This document shows, piece by piece, positions 52,116-61,515 of a DNA stretch of 64,000 bases. The DNA is from Variovorax sp. HW608 (GTDB taxonomy: Bacteria > Pseudomonadota > Gammaproteobacteria > Burkholderiales > Burkholderiaceae_C). A model generated the notes under the pieces. The model saw only the letters and a list, made by a program, of their open reading frames with translations. It was not told the origin of the DNA and did no database searches. The stretch spans positions 3,684,229 through 3,748,228 of the forward strand of contig NZ_LT607803.1 of the NCBI RefSeq assembly GCF_900090195.1. The letters run 5' to 3'. Numbering within the stretch: position 1 is the first letter of the stretch; each line of letters opens with the position of its first letter. The position numbers and the translations under genes were made by a program.

Positions 52116-53207
52116 ATGAGCCTCCAGTGCGGCATCGTCGGCCTGCCCAACGTCGGCAAGTCCACCCTCTTCAATGCATTGACCAAGGCGGGCATCGCCG
52201 CCGAGAACTATCCCTTCTGCACGATCGAGCCGAACGTCGGCGTGGTCGAGGTGCCGGATCCGCGGCTCGATCAGCTGGCCGAGATCGTCAAGCCCGAGCG
52301 CACCGTTCCGGCGATCGTCGAATTCGTCGACATCGCGGGCCTCGTGGCCGGCGCGAGCCAGGGCGAGGGCCTCGGCAACCAGTTCCTCGCGCACATCCGC
52401 GAAACCGACGCGATCGTGAACGTGGTGCGCTGCTTCGAGGACGACAACGTGGTGCACGTGGCCGGCAAGGTCGATCCGATCTCCGACATCGAGGTCATCC
52501 AGACCGAGCTGTGCCTCGCCGACCTCTCGACGGTCGAGAAGGCGCTCGCGCGCCACACCAAGACGGCGCGCTCGGGCGACAAGGAGGCGATCAAGCTCGT
52601 CGGCCTGCTCGAGAAGTGCCAGGCCGCGCTCAACGACAGCAAGCCCGTGCGCTCGGTCGAATTCAGCAAGGAAGACCGGCCGCTGATCAAGCAGTTCTCG
52701 CTCATCACCGCCAAGCCCGCGATGTTCGTCGGCAACGTGGCCGAGGACGGCTTCGAGAACAACCCCTTCCTCGACCGCCTGCGCGAATACGCCGCGGCGC
52801 AGAACGCGCCCGTGGTGGCCATCTGCGCCAAGATCGAAGCCGAACTGGCGGACATGGACGACGAGGACCGCCAGATGTTCCTCGCCGAGATCGGCCAGGA
52901 AGAGCCGGGCCTGAATCGCCTGATCCGCGCCGCTTACTCGCTGCTGGGCCTGCAGACCTACTTCACCGCCGGCGTGAAGGAAGTGCGCGCCTGGACCATC
53001 CACATCGGCGACACCGGCCCGCAGGCGGCCGGCGTGATCCACACCGATTTCGAGAAGGGCTACATCCGCGCCCAGACCATCAGCTTCAATGACTTCATCG
53101 CCTACAAGGGCGAGCAGGGCGCGAAGGATGCGGGCAAGATGCGCGCCGAAGGCAAGGACTATGTCGTCAAGGATGGCGACGTGATGAACTTCCTTTTCAG
53201 CTCCTGA
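52116..53207 (+). CDS. ychF: Redox-regulated GTPase/ATPase YchF
   Basis: 363 residues, exact family length. [18 protein letters not shown] is G1 and [21 protein letters not shown]3. [20 protein letters not shown] lies in the family's central part. The C-terminal TGS domain reads [20 protein letters not shown] to NFLFSS. YchF (OLA1) binds ATP preferentially and associates with ribosomes in stress. A GST gene follows after 30 bp. Confidence 0.96.
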   Translation: MSLQCGIVGLPNVGKSTLFNALTKAGIAAENYPFCTIEPNVGVVEVPDPRLDQLAEIVKPERTVPAIVEFVDIAGLVAGASQGEGLGNQFLAHIRETDAIVNVVRCFEDDNVVHVAGKVDPISDIEVIQTELCLADLSTVEKALARHTKTARSGDKEAIKLVGLLEKCQAALNDSKPVRSVEFSKEDRPLIKQFSLITAKPAMFVGNVAEDGFENNPFLDRLREYAAAQNAPVVAICAKIEAELADMDDEDRQMFLAEIGQEEPGLNRLIRAAYSLLGLQTYFTAGVKEVRAWTIHIGDTGPQAAGVIHTDFEKGYIRAQTISFNDFIAYKGEQGAKDAGKMRAEGKDYVVKDGDVMNFLFSS

Positions 53208-53237
53208 GCACGATTCCTGCTTCGGGAAAGCGCATCG

Positions 53238-53912
53238 ATGATCACCGTCCACCACCTCGACAACTCCCGTTCCCAGCGTGTGCTCTGGCTCCTCGAAGAG
53301 CTGGGCGTGCCCTACGAGATCGTGCGCTATCAGCGCGACCCGAAGACGATGCTCGCGCCGACCTCGTTGCGCGCGGTGCATCCGCTGGGCAAGTCGCCGG
53401 TGGTGACGACCGATGACGGGATCACGCTGGCCGAGTCGGGCGCGATCGTCGAGACATTGATCGAGCGCTACGGGCAGGGCCGCCTCATTCCGCCGGCCGG
53501 CACGCCGGAGGCGGTCCGCTATCGCTACTGGCTGCACTTCGCCGAAGGCTCGGCGATGTCGCCGCTGCTGCTCAAGCTGGTGTTCGACCGGATCGAGAAG
53601 GCGCGCATGCCCTTCTTCGCGAAGCCCATCGCGAAGTCGATCGCGCAGAAGGCCAAGTCCAGCTTCGTCATGCCCAACATCCGGGCCCACCTGGACTTCA
53701 TGGAAGCGGAGCTGGGCAAGAGCCTGTGGTTCGCGGGCGATGCGTTCACCGGCGCCGACATCCAGATGAGCTTTCCGGTCGAAGCCGCCGCGGCGCGCGG
53801 CGGGCTCGATGCGTCGCGGCCGAAGTTGATGGCCTATCTCGAACGCATCCACGCACGGCCCGCCTATCGGCGTGCACTGGAGCGCGGCGGGCCTTATGGC
53901 CTTTTGGCCTGA
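53238..53912 (+). CDS. Glutathione S-transferase family protein
   Basis: 224 residues. The thioredoxin-like N-terminus is TVHHLDNSRSQRVLWLLEEL, with SPVVTTDDGITLAESGAIVE carrying the cis-Pro and ES motif that bind glutathione. The C-terminal helical domain follows (WFAGDAFTGADIQMSFPVEA). Similar to bacterial GSTs of unassigned class with a serine near residue 9. Substrate unknown. Convergent with the YqaA-type gene, 12-bp gap. Confidence 0.9.
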   Translation: MITVHHLDNSRSQRVLWLLEELGVPYEIVRYQRDPKTMLAPTSLRAVHPLGKSPVVTTDDGITLAESGAIVETLIERYGQGRLIPPAGTPEAVRYRYWLHFAEGSAMSPLLLKLVFDRIEKARMPFFAKPIAKSIAQKAKSSFVMPNIRAHLDFMEAELGKSLWFAGDAFTGADIQMSFPVEAAAARGGLDASRPKLMAYLERIHARPAYRRALERGGPYGLLA

Positions 53913-53924
53913 ACGGGCACGGCT

Positions 53925-54395
53925 TCAGTTCGGCCAGATATAGAGCAGCGCCACCGTCATCGTGACGTAGCGCAGGAACTTGCCGATCGCCATGTAGGCC
54001 ACGCAGGGCCAGAAGGGAAGTTTCAGCCACCCGGCCACTGCGCACAGCGGATCGCCGACGACCGGCAACCAGGCCAGGAGGCATGCCTTGGGCCCGAGGC
54101 GTTCGAGCCACGCGAGGGCGCGCAGATGCGTCTTCGAATGGGCGTACTTGTCCGCGACCTTGTGGGCGCCCCAGCCCATCCACCAGGTGACGGCGCCACC
54201 CAGCGTGTTGCCCGCGGTGGCGACGAAGATCGCCGGCCAGAACAGTTCGGGATTGAGCTTGAGCAGTCCGAACAGCGCCGGCTCCGAGCCCACGGGGATC
54301 AGCGTTGCCGACACGAATGCGGCGATGAAGAGCGTGCTCAGGCCGTAGTGTGGCAGGGCGAGAAGCGCGAGAAGTGAGTCGAGCCAGGCTTGCAT
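53925..54395 (-). CDS. YqaA/DedA-like inner-membrane protein
   Basis: 156 residues from ATG 54395 (QAWLDSLLALLALPHYGLST). FIAAFVSATLIPVGSEPALF, ATAGNTLGGAVTWWMGWGAH and GDPLCAVAGWLKLPFWPCVA are the SNARE-associated (DedA/VTT) domain as in E. coli YqaA. Function unknown; VTT-domain relatives handle lipid carriers or ion homeostasis. An upstream extension to 54443 has no support. Confidence 0.85.
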   Translation of the reverse strand: MQAWLDSLLALLALPHYGLSTLFIAAFVSATLIPVGSEPALFGLLKLNPELFWPAIFVATAGNTLGGAVTWWMGWGAHKVADKYAHSKTHLRALAWLERLGPKACLLAWLPVVGDPLCAVAGWLKLPFWPCVAYMAIGKFLRYVTMTVALLYIWPN

Positions 54396-54577
54396 GAGCG
54401 CCGGAGTATAGAAAGGCGCCCGCGCGATGGCGTGTAGGTGCAAGTATGGATACCGACTGTCGCTGACTTGCCATCAGGATGCGCAAAGAGTGCAAATCGT
54501 TGCAGCCGGGGCATGCCCGCCCCGCTACAATCGTGCCTCATTTTTCAGCAGGCCCGGCGCGCGCCACTCTCCTCTTC

Positions 54578-55636
54578 ATGACCTTGCACATCGGCAACAT
54601 CGCGCTGGAAAACCGCCTGTTCGTCGCACCCATGGCGGGTGTCACGGACCGGCCGTTTCGCATGTTGTGCCGCGAACTCGGTGCGGGCTATGCAGTGAGC
54701 GAGATGGTCACTTCGCGCAAGGAGCTGTGGAACAGCCTCAAGACCTCGCGACGCGCCAATCACGATGGCGAGCCCGGCCCCATTTCGGTGCAGATCGCCG
54801 GCACCGATGCGGACATGATGTCCGAGGCCACGCAATACAACATCGATCGCGGCGCGCAGATCATCGACATCAACATGGGCTGCCCGGCCAAGAAGGTCTG
54901 CAACAAATGGGCCGGCTCCGCGTTGATGCGCGACGAGCCGCTGGCGCTGGAGATCGTGGAGGCGGTGGTCAGGTCCGCTGCGCCGCACAACGTTCCGGTC
55001 ACGCTCAAGATGCGCACCGGCTGGAGCGAAGACCATCGCAATGCCGTCACGCTGGCGCGACGCTTCGAGGCCGCCGGCGTGCAAATGCTGACCGTGCACG
55101 GACGCACGCGCGAGCAGGGCTACAAGGGCCATGCCGAATACGACACGATCGCGGCGGTCAAGGCCGCGGTCCGGATTCCGGTTGTCGCCAACGGCGACAT
55201 CACTTCACCAGAGAAAGCACGCGACGTTCTGGCATCGACCGGCGCGGACGCCATCATGGTCGGCCGTGCCGCGCAGGGCCGGCCGTGGATCTTCCGCGAG
55301 ATCGCGCATTTCCTCGACACGGGTACGCATCTGGCCCCGCCGCTGGTGGCCGAAGTGCGTCGTCTCATGCTCGATCACCTGAAGGAGCACTACGCCCTCT
55401 ACGGCGAATACAGCGGCGTGCGAACGGCGCGCAAGCACATCGGCTGGTATGTGCGCGCGCTTCCCGGTGGCGAGGCGTTCCGCTTCGCGATGAATGCGAT
55501 CGAGGATTGCGATGCGCAATGGCGTGCGGTCGCGGCGTTCTTCGACCTGCTTGCCGGGCAGATGGATCGCATTCCTGCCGCAGCCGAGGGCTCGCTCGAT
55601 CCGGTGGACGAGCAGATGGTCGATGCACTGGCGTAA
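54578..55636 (+). CDS. dusB: tRNA-dihydrouridine synthase B
   Basis: 352 residues from ATG 54578. FVAPMAGVTDRPFRMLCREL is the FMN-binding start, INMGCPAKKVCNKWAGSALM carries the catalytic cysteine, and TVHGRTREQGYKGHAEYDTI and GADAIMVGRAAQGRPWIFRE bind phosphate. It reduces uridine to dihydrouridine in the tRNA D loop. It precedes fis by 32 bp, the conserved dusB-fis operon. Confidence 0.95.
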   Translation: MTLHIGNIALENRLFVAPMAGVTDRPFRMLCRELGAGYAVSEMVTSRKELWNSLKTSRRANHDGEPGPISVQIAGTDADMMSEATQYNIDRGAQIIDINMGCPAKKVCNKWAGSALMRDEPLALEIVEAVVRSAAPHNVPVTLKMRTGWSEDHRNAVTLARRFEAAGVQMLTVHGRTREQGYKGHAEYDTIAAVKAAVRIPVVANGDITSPEKARDVLASTGADAIMVGRAAQGRPWIFREIAHFLDTGTHLAPPLVAEVRRLMLDHLKEHYALYGEYSGVRTARKHIGWYVRALPGGEAFRFAMNAIEDCDAQWRAVAAFFDLLAGQMDRIPAAAEGSLDPVDEQMVDALA

Positions 55637-55668
55637 GAAGAGCAGAACAAGGAGAAGAAGAGAAAGCC

Positions 55669-55905
55669 ATGAGCAAGAAACACATCGAAGACTGCGTACG
55701 CAGCAGCCTGGACAGTTATTTCCGTGACCTCCGAGGCACCGAGCCCGACGGCATGTACGACATGCTGGTTCGCGTCGTCGAAAAGCCTTTGCTCGATGTC
55801 GTCATGACGCGGGCCGAAGGCAACCAATCCAAGGCCGCGCAATGGCTCGGCCTCAACCGCAACACGCTGCGCAAGAAGCTGGTCGAACACAAACTGCTGA
55901 AGTAA
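55669..55905 (+). CDS. fis: DNA-binding protein Fis
   Basis: 78 residues, the shorter Fis form of betaproteobacteria. SLDSYFRDLRGTEPDGMYDM is the dimerisation core and NQSKAAQWLGLNRNTLRKKL the C-terminal helix-turn-helix. It is a nucleoid protein and regulator of rRNA and many promoters. The E. coli protein has an extra N-terminal beta hairpin that is mostly missing here. In an operon with dusB; purH begins 6 bp downstream. Confidence 0.95.
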   Translation: MSKKHIEDCVRSSLDSYFRDLRGTEPDGMYDMLVRVVEKPLLDVVMTRAEGNQSKAAQWLGLNRNTLRKKLVEHKLLK

Positions 55906-55911
55906 CTCCCG

Positions 55912-57483
55912 ATGAATGCACTGATTTCCGTTTCCGACAAGACCGGTATCCTCGAATTTGCCCAGGCGCTGCATGCGCTGGGGATCAAGCTCCTTTCGAC
56001 CGGCGGAACGGCCAAGCTCCTGGCCGACGCCGGCCTGCCGGTGACCGAGGTGGCCGAAGTCACGGGCTTCCCCGAAATGCTCGACGGCCGCGTGAAGACG
56101 CTGCACCCCAAGGTGCACGGCGGCCTGCTGGCCCGCCGCGACCTGCCGGCGCACATGGCCGCGCTGAAGGAACACGGCATCGACACCATCGACTTGCTGG
56201 TGGTCAATCTCTATCCGTTCGAAGCCACGGTGGCCAAGCCCGGCTGCACGCTGGAAGACGCGATCGAGAACATCGACATCGGCGGCCCCGCGATGGTGCG
56301 CAGCGCAGCCAAGAACTGGAAGGATGTCGGCGTTCTGACCGACGCCTCGCAGTACCCGGTGGCCCTCGCCGAACTGAAGGCCGGCGGCAAGCTCAGCGAC
56401 AAGACCAAGTTCGCCTTCTCGGTCGCGGCGTTCAACCGCATCAGCCAGTACGACGGCGCGATCAGCGACTACCTCTCGGCGCTTCAGGAAGACGGCACGC
56501 ATGCGCTGTTCCCGGCGCAGAGCAATGGCCGCTTCGTCAAGCTGCAGGACCTGCGCTATGGCGAGAACCCGCACCAGCAGGCCGCCTTCTACCGCGACCT
56601 GTATCCGGCGCCGGGCTCGCTGGTCACGGCGAAGCAGTTGCAGGGCAAGGAGCTGAGCTACAACAACATCGCCGACGCCGATGCGGCGTGGGAATGCGTG
56701 AAGAGCTTCGATGCCCCGGCCTGCGTGATCGTGAAGCATGCCAACCCCTGCGGCGTCGCCGTGGGCAAGGATGCGCTGGAGGCCTACGGCAAGGCCTTCA
56801 AGACCGATCCGACCTCGGCCTTCGGCGGCATCATCGCCTTCAACCGTCCGCTGGACCGCGCCGCCGCCGAAGCGGTGAGCAAGCAGTTCGTCGAAGTGCT
56901 GATGGCGCCGGGCTATGCGCCCGAAGCGCTCGAAGTGTTCAAGAGCAAGGTCAACGTGCGCATCCTCGAGATCGCGCTGCCGCCGGGCGGCAAGACCGAT
57001 TGGGAGAACGGCCGCAATGCGGTCGACGTCAAGCGCATCGGCTCGGGTCTCCTGATGCAGACCGCCGACAACCGCGAGCTGTCGGCGGGCGAGCTCAAGG
57101 TCGTGAGCAAGAAGCAGCCGACGCCGCAGCAGCTCCAGGACCTGCTGTTCGCGTGGAAGGTTGCCAAGTACGTCAAGAGCAACGCGATCGTGTTCTGCGC
57201 CGACGGCATGACGATGGGCGTCGGCGCCGGCCAGATGAGCCGACTCGACTCAGCGCGCATCGCGAGCATCAAGGCGCAGCACGCGAATCTCACGCTGTCG
57301 GGTACGGCAGTGGCGAGCGATGCGTTCTTCCCGTTCCGCGACGGGCTGGACGTCGTGGTCGATGCGGGTGCGACCTCGGTGATCCAGCCGGGCGGCTCGA
57401 TGCGCGACCAGGAAGTCATCGATGCCGCGGATGAGCGCGGCGTCGTGATGGTGTTCTCGGGCGTGCGCCATTTCAGACACTGA
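55912..57483 (+). CDS. purH: Bifunctional AICAR transformylase/IMP cyclohydrolase
   Basis: 523 residues. The N-terminal IMP cyclohydrolase is [40 protein letters not shown] and [20 protein letters not shown]. The C-terminal transformylase has [34 protein letters not shown] (catalytic Lys-His) and [20 protein letters not shown]. It performs the last two steps of purine synthesis. Only 6 bp from fis, so probably part of the dusB-fis transcript. Confidence 0.97.
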   Translation: MNALISVSDKTGILEFAQALHALGIKLLSTGGTAKLLADAGLPVTEVAEVTGFPEMLDGRVKTLHPKVHGGLLARRDLPAHMAALKEHGIDTIDLLVVNLYPFEATVAKPGCTLEDAIENIDIGGPAMVRSAAKNWKDVGVLTDASQYPVALAELKAGGKLSDKTKFAFSVAAFNRISQYDGAISDYLSALQEDGTHALFPAQSNGRFVKLQDLRYGENPHQQAAFYRDLYPAPGSLVTAKQLQGKELSYNNIADADAAWECVKSFDAPACVIVKHANPCGVAVGKDALEAYGKAFKTDPTSAFGGIIAFNRPLDRAAAEAVSKQFVEVLMAPGYAPEALEVFKSKVNVRILEIALPPGGKTDWENGRNAVDVKRIGSGLLMQTADNRELSAGELKVVSKKQPTPQQLQDLLFAWKVAKYVKSNAIVFCADGMTMGVGAGQMSRLDSARIASIKAQHANLTLSGTAVASDAFFPFRDGLDVVVDAGATSVIQPGGSMRDQEVIDAADERGVVMVFSGVRHFRH

Positions 57484-57515
57484 GCCGGCGCGGCGAAGGC
57501 CAGGCCGGACGGTGA

Positions 57516-58820
57516 TCAGAAGCTCGCGAAGATCTGGCGTGCCGCTTCGATGGTCGCGGCGATGTCTTCGTCGCTGTGGGCCGCGCTGACGAAGCCGGCC
57601 TCGTACAGCGCGGGCGCGATGTAGACGCCGCGGTCCAGCAGGCCGTGGAAGAGGGTGTTGAATTTGCTGCCGTCGCTCTTCATGACGGCGGTGTAGTTCT
57701 GCGGCAGCGCATCGAGCAGGAAGAAGCCGAACATGCCGCCTTCGCAGTCCGCGCTGAAGGGCACGCCTTGGGCAGCCGCTGCCGCTTGGAGGCCGTCGAC
57801 CAGCGCGCGCGTCTTCTTCGAGAGCGCCTCGAAGAATCCGGGCCTGGCCACTTCCTTGAGCGTGGCGAGTCCGCAGGCGGTCGCCACCGGGTTGCCTGAC
57901 AGCGTGCCGGCCTGGTAGACCGGCCCGAGGGGCGCGAGCTGCTCCATGATCGCGCGCGGCCCGCCGAATGCCGCGAGCGGCATGCCGCCGCCGATCACCT
58001 TGCCGAGCACCGTGAGATCGGGCGTGATGCCCAGCACGCCCTGCGCGCCGCGCGCGCCGACGCGAAAGCCGGTCATGACCTCGTCGAAGATGAGCAGCGC
58101 GCCGTTCTGCGTGCAGAGCTCGCGGCAGCGCTTGGCAAATTCGCCGCTCGCGCGCACGAAATTCATGTTGCCTGCGATGGCCTCGATCATGAGGCCTGCG
58201 ATTTCATGGCCATGCAGCGCGAAGGCTTCCTCGAGCTGGGCGATGTTGTTGTATTCGAGCACCAGCGTGTGCTGCACCACCTCGGGCGGCACGCCGGCGG
58301 AGGTCGGGTTGCCGAAGGTCGCGAGGCCCGAGCCCGCCTTGACCAGCAATGCATCGGCATGGCCGTGGTAGCAGCCCTCGAACTTGATGATGTACTTGCG
58401 GCCGGTCGCGCCGCGCGCGAGGCGCAGCGCGCTCATCGCCGCTTCGGTGCCCGAGCTGACGAGGCGCACCATTTCCATCGAAGGCACGAGCGCGAGGATC
58501 GCTTCCGCGAGCTCGATCTCGCGCTCGGTCGGCGCACCGAACGAAAAACCCTCGGTGACGGCACGCTGCACCGCCTCGACCACCGCGGGGTGCCCGTGGC
58601 CCAGGATCATCGGGCCCCAGGAACCGATGTAGTCGATGTAGCGCTTGTCCGTCGCGTCCCAGAAGTACGCGCCCTGCGCGCGCTTCACGAATCGCGGCGT
58701 GCCGCCGACGGCCCGGAAGGCGCGCACCGGCGAGTTGACGCCCCCGGGGATGACAGCGCGGGCGCGCTCGAAAAGGACTTCGTTCTGATCAGTGTGTGGC
58801 ATCGGCCGAGTATCTTTCAT
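57516..58820 (-). CDS. hemL: Glutamate-1-semialdehyde 2,1-aminomutase
   Basis: 434 residues from ATG 58820 ([20 protein letters not shown]); a second ATG at 58802 gives 428. [60 protein letters not shown] and the PLP-lysine motif [17 protein letters not shown] near 270 identify HemL. It forms 5-aminolevulinate for tetrapyrroles by the C5 pathway. thiD lies 16 bp upstream on the same strand. Confidence 0.95.
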   Translation of the reverse strand: MKDTRPMPHTDQNEVLFERARAVIPGGVNSPVRAFRAVGGTPRFVKRAQGAYFWDATDKRYIDYIGSWGPMILGHGHPAVVEAVQRAVTEGFSFGAPTEREIELAEAILALVPSMEMVRLVSSGTEAAMSALRLARGATGRKYIIKFEGCYHGHADALLVKAGSGLATFGNPTSAGVPPEVVQHTLVLEYNNIAQLEEAFALHGHEIAGLMIEAIAGNMNFVRASGEFAKRCRELCTQNGALLIFDEVMTGFRVGARGAQGVLGITPDLTVLGKVIGGGMPLAAFGGPRAIMEQLAPLGPVYQAGTLSGNPVATACGLATLKEVARPGFFEALSKKTRALVDGLQAAAAAQGVPFSADCEGGMFGFFLLDALPQNYTAVMKSDGSKFNTLFHGLLDRGVYIAPALYEAGFVSAAHSDEDIAATIEAARQIFASF

Positions 58821-58836
58821 ATGGCCGCCCGGAAAC

Positions 58837-59793
58837 TCAGTGCCGGGTGTCGTGCGGCGGGAGCGCGAAATCCGGCGGCGAACCCGCATCGCCGTTGTCT
58901 TCCTCTTCGGGCTGGGCCCAGAAGAGCCTGTCCGGCAGCACGTGGCCCATGCCCGGCCGGAAGCCGGCGTCCAGGCAGCGGTCCATGTAGCTCAAGGCCT
59001 CGGTCGCGGCGGCCGCGAGATCGGTGCCGCTCGCGAGCAGCGCGGCGAGCGCGGCGGACAGCGTGTCGCCGGCGCCGGCGAAAACCGCATCGAGGCGTTC
59101 GTACTTCTCGCTGGCGAGCACCGATTGCGGCGACGCCAGCACGTTGTCGATGTACTGCTCGGGCAGGACGATCCCGGTGACCAGCGTGTAGGGCACGCCG
59201 AATTCGCCGGCCGCCTTGGCGATGTCGCGCGCGCTGGGCGGGCGCTCGCCGCCCCAGTCGGGCAGAAGCCATCGCCACAGCGTGCTGTGATTGCCGACCA
59301 GCACCGTGGTCTGCGGCAGCACGAGGTCGCGGAAGGCGTCGAGGTAGGCGTCGATCTGGGTCTCGTCCCACCACGACAGGTTGGGCATGTAGGCCACGAC
59401 CGGGACTTCGGGATAGTCGGTCGCGGCCTCGGCCACGTTGCTCAGGCTCTCGGGCGAGCCGACGAAGCCGATCTTGATGAGCTGCACCTCCACGTCCTCG
59501 AGGATCGAGCGCGCCTGCTCCGACACCGCTTCCTCGTCGAACGCAAAGAAGTCGAAGATTTCGGCCGTGTCACGCGCGTAGGCGCCCGTGACGACGGGTA
59601 GCATGTGGGCCCCCACGGAGGCCATTGCCACCGCGTCCGCGGCCAAGCCGCCCGCGCCGCTCGGATCGTTTGCATTGAAGACGAGCACGCAGGGCGGATT
59701 CGGGCCACCTTCCGCGGTGTCTTCGTCGTTCTGGGGGTCGGTAAGATCGCTCACTTTGTGATCGTGCTCTGTTGGTAGTAGGGAAGTTTTCAT
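58837..59793 (-). CDS. thiD: Phosphomethylpyrimidine kinase-like (ThiD family)
   Basis: 318 residues from ATG 59793, about 50 longer than E. coli ThiD because of an acidic N-terminus ([15 protein letters not shown]). [20 protein letters not shown] is the substrate-binding start with Asn instead of the usual Gly-x-Asp. [20 protein letters not shown], the ADP-binding [20 protein letters not shown] near 238 and [15 protein letters not shown] follow. It is diverged, so a related kinase activity is possible. Paired with hemL and divergent from rubredoxin. Confidence 0.8.
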   Translation of the reverse strand: MKTSLLPTEHDHKVSDLTDPQNDEDTAEGGPNPPCVLVFNANDPSGAGGLAADAVAMASVGAHMLPVVTGAYARDTAEIFDFFAFDEEAVSEQARSILEDVEVQLIKIGFVGSPESLSNVAEAATDYPEVPVVAYMPNLSWWDETQIDAYLDAFRDLVLPQTTVLVGNHSTLWRWLLPDWGGERPPSARDIAKAAGEFGVPYTLVTGIVLPEQYIDNVLASPQSVLASEKYERLDAVFAGAGDTLSAALAALLASGTDLAAAATEALSYMDRCLDAGFRPGMGHVLPDRLFWAQPEEEDNGDAGSPPDFALPPHDTRH

Positions 59794-59904
59794 ACCCAAT
59801 CAGGGCTCACCGGCATGGTGGCATATCTGAGACGCTTGTCACGAGATTTATTGATACGTTTGGATACGATCGTTGCATTTGATGTACAGGGACTTTAAGC
59901 TGCG

Positions 59905-60075
59905 ATGAATACGAAAACCTGGATGTGCCTGATTTGCGGGTGGATCTACGACGAGTCGGTCGGAGTACCGGAAGATGGTATTGCGCCCGGGACGGCGTGG
60001 GCAGATGTTCCGATGAACTGGACCTGCCCGGAATGCGGGGCACGCAAGGAAGATTTCGAGATGGTTGAGATCTGA
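59905..60075 (+). CDS. Rubredoxin
   Basis: 56 residues ([18 protein letters not shown] to DFEMVEI). The two CxxC iron knuckles are [11 protein letters not shown] and [14 protein letters not shown], with [15 protein letters not shown] between them, the rubredoxin pattern. It is a one-electron carrier with a single Fe(SCys)4. It diverges from thiD and precedes the pil chemosensory cluster, the order often seen in Burkholderiales. The start is ATG 59905. Confidence 0.95.
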   Translation: MNTKTWMCLICGWIYDESVGVPEDGIAPGTAWADVPMNWTCPECGARKEDFEMVEI

Positions 60076-60099
60076 AGCATGGCATAGGGCCGCGCTTCC

Positions 60100-60120
60100 T
60101 GTGCTCCCCGGGGGGGCACA
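60100..60120. other. Hairpin between rubredoxin and pilG
   Basis: tgtgc-tccccggggggg-caca: tgtgc pairs with gcaca and cccc with gggg. It has no T-tail, so it is either a weak terminator or a GC-rich repeat element. Confidence 0.4.
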
Positions 60121-60157
60121 GCGGTCCCATCCCAAAGCGTCACAAGGAGCGGTGCAT

Positions 60158-60550
60158 ATGAGCGCGAATGGATCCGGCTACAAGGTGCTTGTCATCGACG
60201 ACAGCAACACCATTCGGCGCAGCGCCGAGATCTTCCTCAAGCAGGGCGGGCATGAAGTTCTCCTCGCCGAAGACGGCTTCGATGCCCTGTCCAAGGTCAA
60301 CGACCACAAGCCCCACCTCATTTTTTGCGACATCCTGATGCCGCGCCTGGACGGCTATCAGACTTGCGCCATCATCAAGCGCAATTCGCACTTCTCCAAT
60401 GTTCCCGTCGTGATGCTCTCGTCCAAGGACGGTGTGTTCGACAAGGCCCGCGGCCGCATGGTCGGTTCGCAGGACTACCTCACCAAACCCTTCACCAAAG
60501 ACCAATTGCTCAACGCCGTGCAGCAGTTCGGCACCCTTCAGGAAGCGTAG
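60158..60550 (+). CDS. pilG: Twitching-motility response regulator PilG
   Basis: 130 residues, a single receiver domain. KVLVIDDSNTIRRSAEIFLK has the acidic pocket, LIFCDILMPRLDGYQTCAII the phospho-acceptor aspartate near 60, MLSSKDGVFDKARGRMVGSQ the Thr/Ser switch, and DYLTKPFTKDQLL the Lys. It acts downstream of ChpA on type IV pilus extension. First gene of a tight pil cluster; pilH begins 3 bp after it. Confidence 0.93.
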   Translation: MSANGSGYKVLVIDDSNTIRRSAEIFLKQGGHEVLLAEDGFDALSKVNDHKPHLIFCDILMPRLDGYQTCAIIKRNSHFSNVPVVMLSSKDGVFDKARGRMVGSQDYLTKPFTKDQLLNAVQQFGTLQEA

Positions 60551-60553
60551 TAA

Positions 60554-60919
60554 ATGCCCATTCGCAAAGTGCTCGTGGTCGACGACTCGAAGACCGAGCT
60601 GGTTTTTCTCTCCGAGCTCCTCCAGAAGAACGGCTTTTCGGTGAAGACCGCGGAGAACGCGGACGACGCCATGCGCCGCCTCGAGGAAGAGCAGCCCGAC
60701 CTGATCCTGATGGATGTCGTGATGCCCGGCCAGAACGGCTTCCAGCTCACCCGCGCGATCGCTCGCCATCCCCAGTACGCAACGGTGCCGATCATCCTGT
60801 GCACCAGCAAGAACCAGGAAACCGACCGCGTGTGGGGCATGCGTCAGGGGGCGAAGGACTACATCGTCAAGCCGGTGAATCCGGCAGAGTTGATGGCCAA
60901 GATCAGTGCGCTGGCCTGA
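60554..60919 (+). CDS. pilH: Twitching-motility response regulator PilH
   Basis: 121 residues, a receiver domain without output. KVLVVDDSKTELVFLSELLQ, LILMDVVMPGQNGFQLTRAI with the phosphorylated aspartate, ILCTSKNQETDRVWGMRQGA and DYIVKPVNPAEL are complete. In Pseudomonas, PilH counteracts PilG, probably favouring retraction. Start ATG 60554, directly behind pilG. Confidence 0.93.
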   Translation: MPIRKVLVVDDSKTELVFLSELLQKNGFSVKTAENADDAMRRLEEEQPDLILMDVVMPGQNGFQLTRAIARHPQYATVPIILCTSKNQETDRVWGMRQGAKDYIVKPVNPAELMAKISALA

Positions 60920-60941
60920 TTCCCGCTAGCTTTCGATTCTC

Positions 60942-61475
60942 ATGGCCAATCGAGATGCCCTCCGTGCATTCCAGTCCCGGCTTGCCGGCCGCTTGCAGGC
61001 TGCGCGCACGTCGGGTGTTTCCGCATCGTGGCTCGCGGTCGAGGCCGGCGATGCCAACTACCTGTTCCCGCTCGGGCACGCGGGCGAAATCTTTCCCTGG
61101 GTCCCGCCGCAGCATGTGCCCTACACCGAGCCGTGGTTCCTCGGTGTGGCCAATCTTCGCGGCGGCCTGTACGGCGTCGTCGAGCTCGCCGGCTTCCTGA
61201 CCGGTGCACAGGCTGCGCCGGCGACCAGCGAGGCGGCGCATGCACAGTCCCGCCTGGTCGCGCTCAACGAGATGCTCGAAGTCAACTGCGCCTTGCGGAT
61301 CGACCGGCTGGTCGGCTTGCGGGGCGTGGACGCCTTCGTTGCCTCCGAGGCCCCGGACGCCGATGCGCCGGCCTGGCTCGGCCACACATACACCGATTCC
61401 ACCGGGGGGCGTTGGCAGGAGGTCAATCTCCAGGCGCTTTCCCAGCAACCCCGTTTTTTGAGCATCGGCGCCTGA
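60942..61475 (+). CDS. pilI: CheW-like adaptor PilI
   Basis: 177 residues of the CheW fold. SWLAVEAGDANYLFPLGHAG and VPYTEPWFLGVANLRGGLYG are the two characteristic blocks. LVALNEMLEVNCALRIDRLV and the C-terminal WQEVNLQALSQQPRFL complete it. It couples the PilJ receptor to the ChpA/PilL kinase. Placed between pilH and pilJ, as in the Pseudomonas pil-chp cluster. Confidence 0.92.
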   Translation: MANRDALRAFQSRLAGRLQAARTSGVSASWLAVEAGDANYLFPLGHAGEIFPWVPPQHVPYTEPWFLGVANLRGGLYGVVELAGFLTGAQAAPATSEAAHAQSRLVALNEMLEVNCALRIDRLVGLRGVDAFVASEAPDADAPAWLGHTYTDSTGGRWQEVNLQALSQQPRFLSIGA

Positions 61476-61515
61476 GCGCTCCGCCCTGCACCGACCCCAA
61501 CCTGAAGGACTCACC

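Noticed and set aside
59794..59904. TPP riboswitch before thiD
   Set aside because: The thiD gene is divergent here and the leader shows no TPP-box sequence. Only short gatacg repeats are seen.
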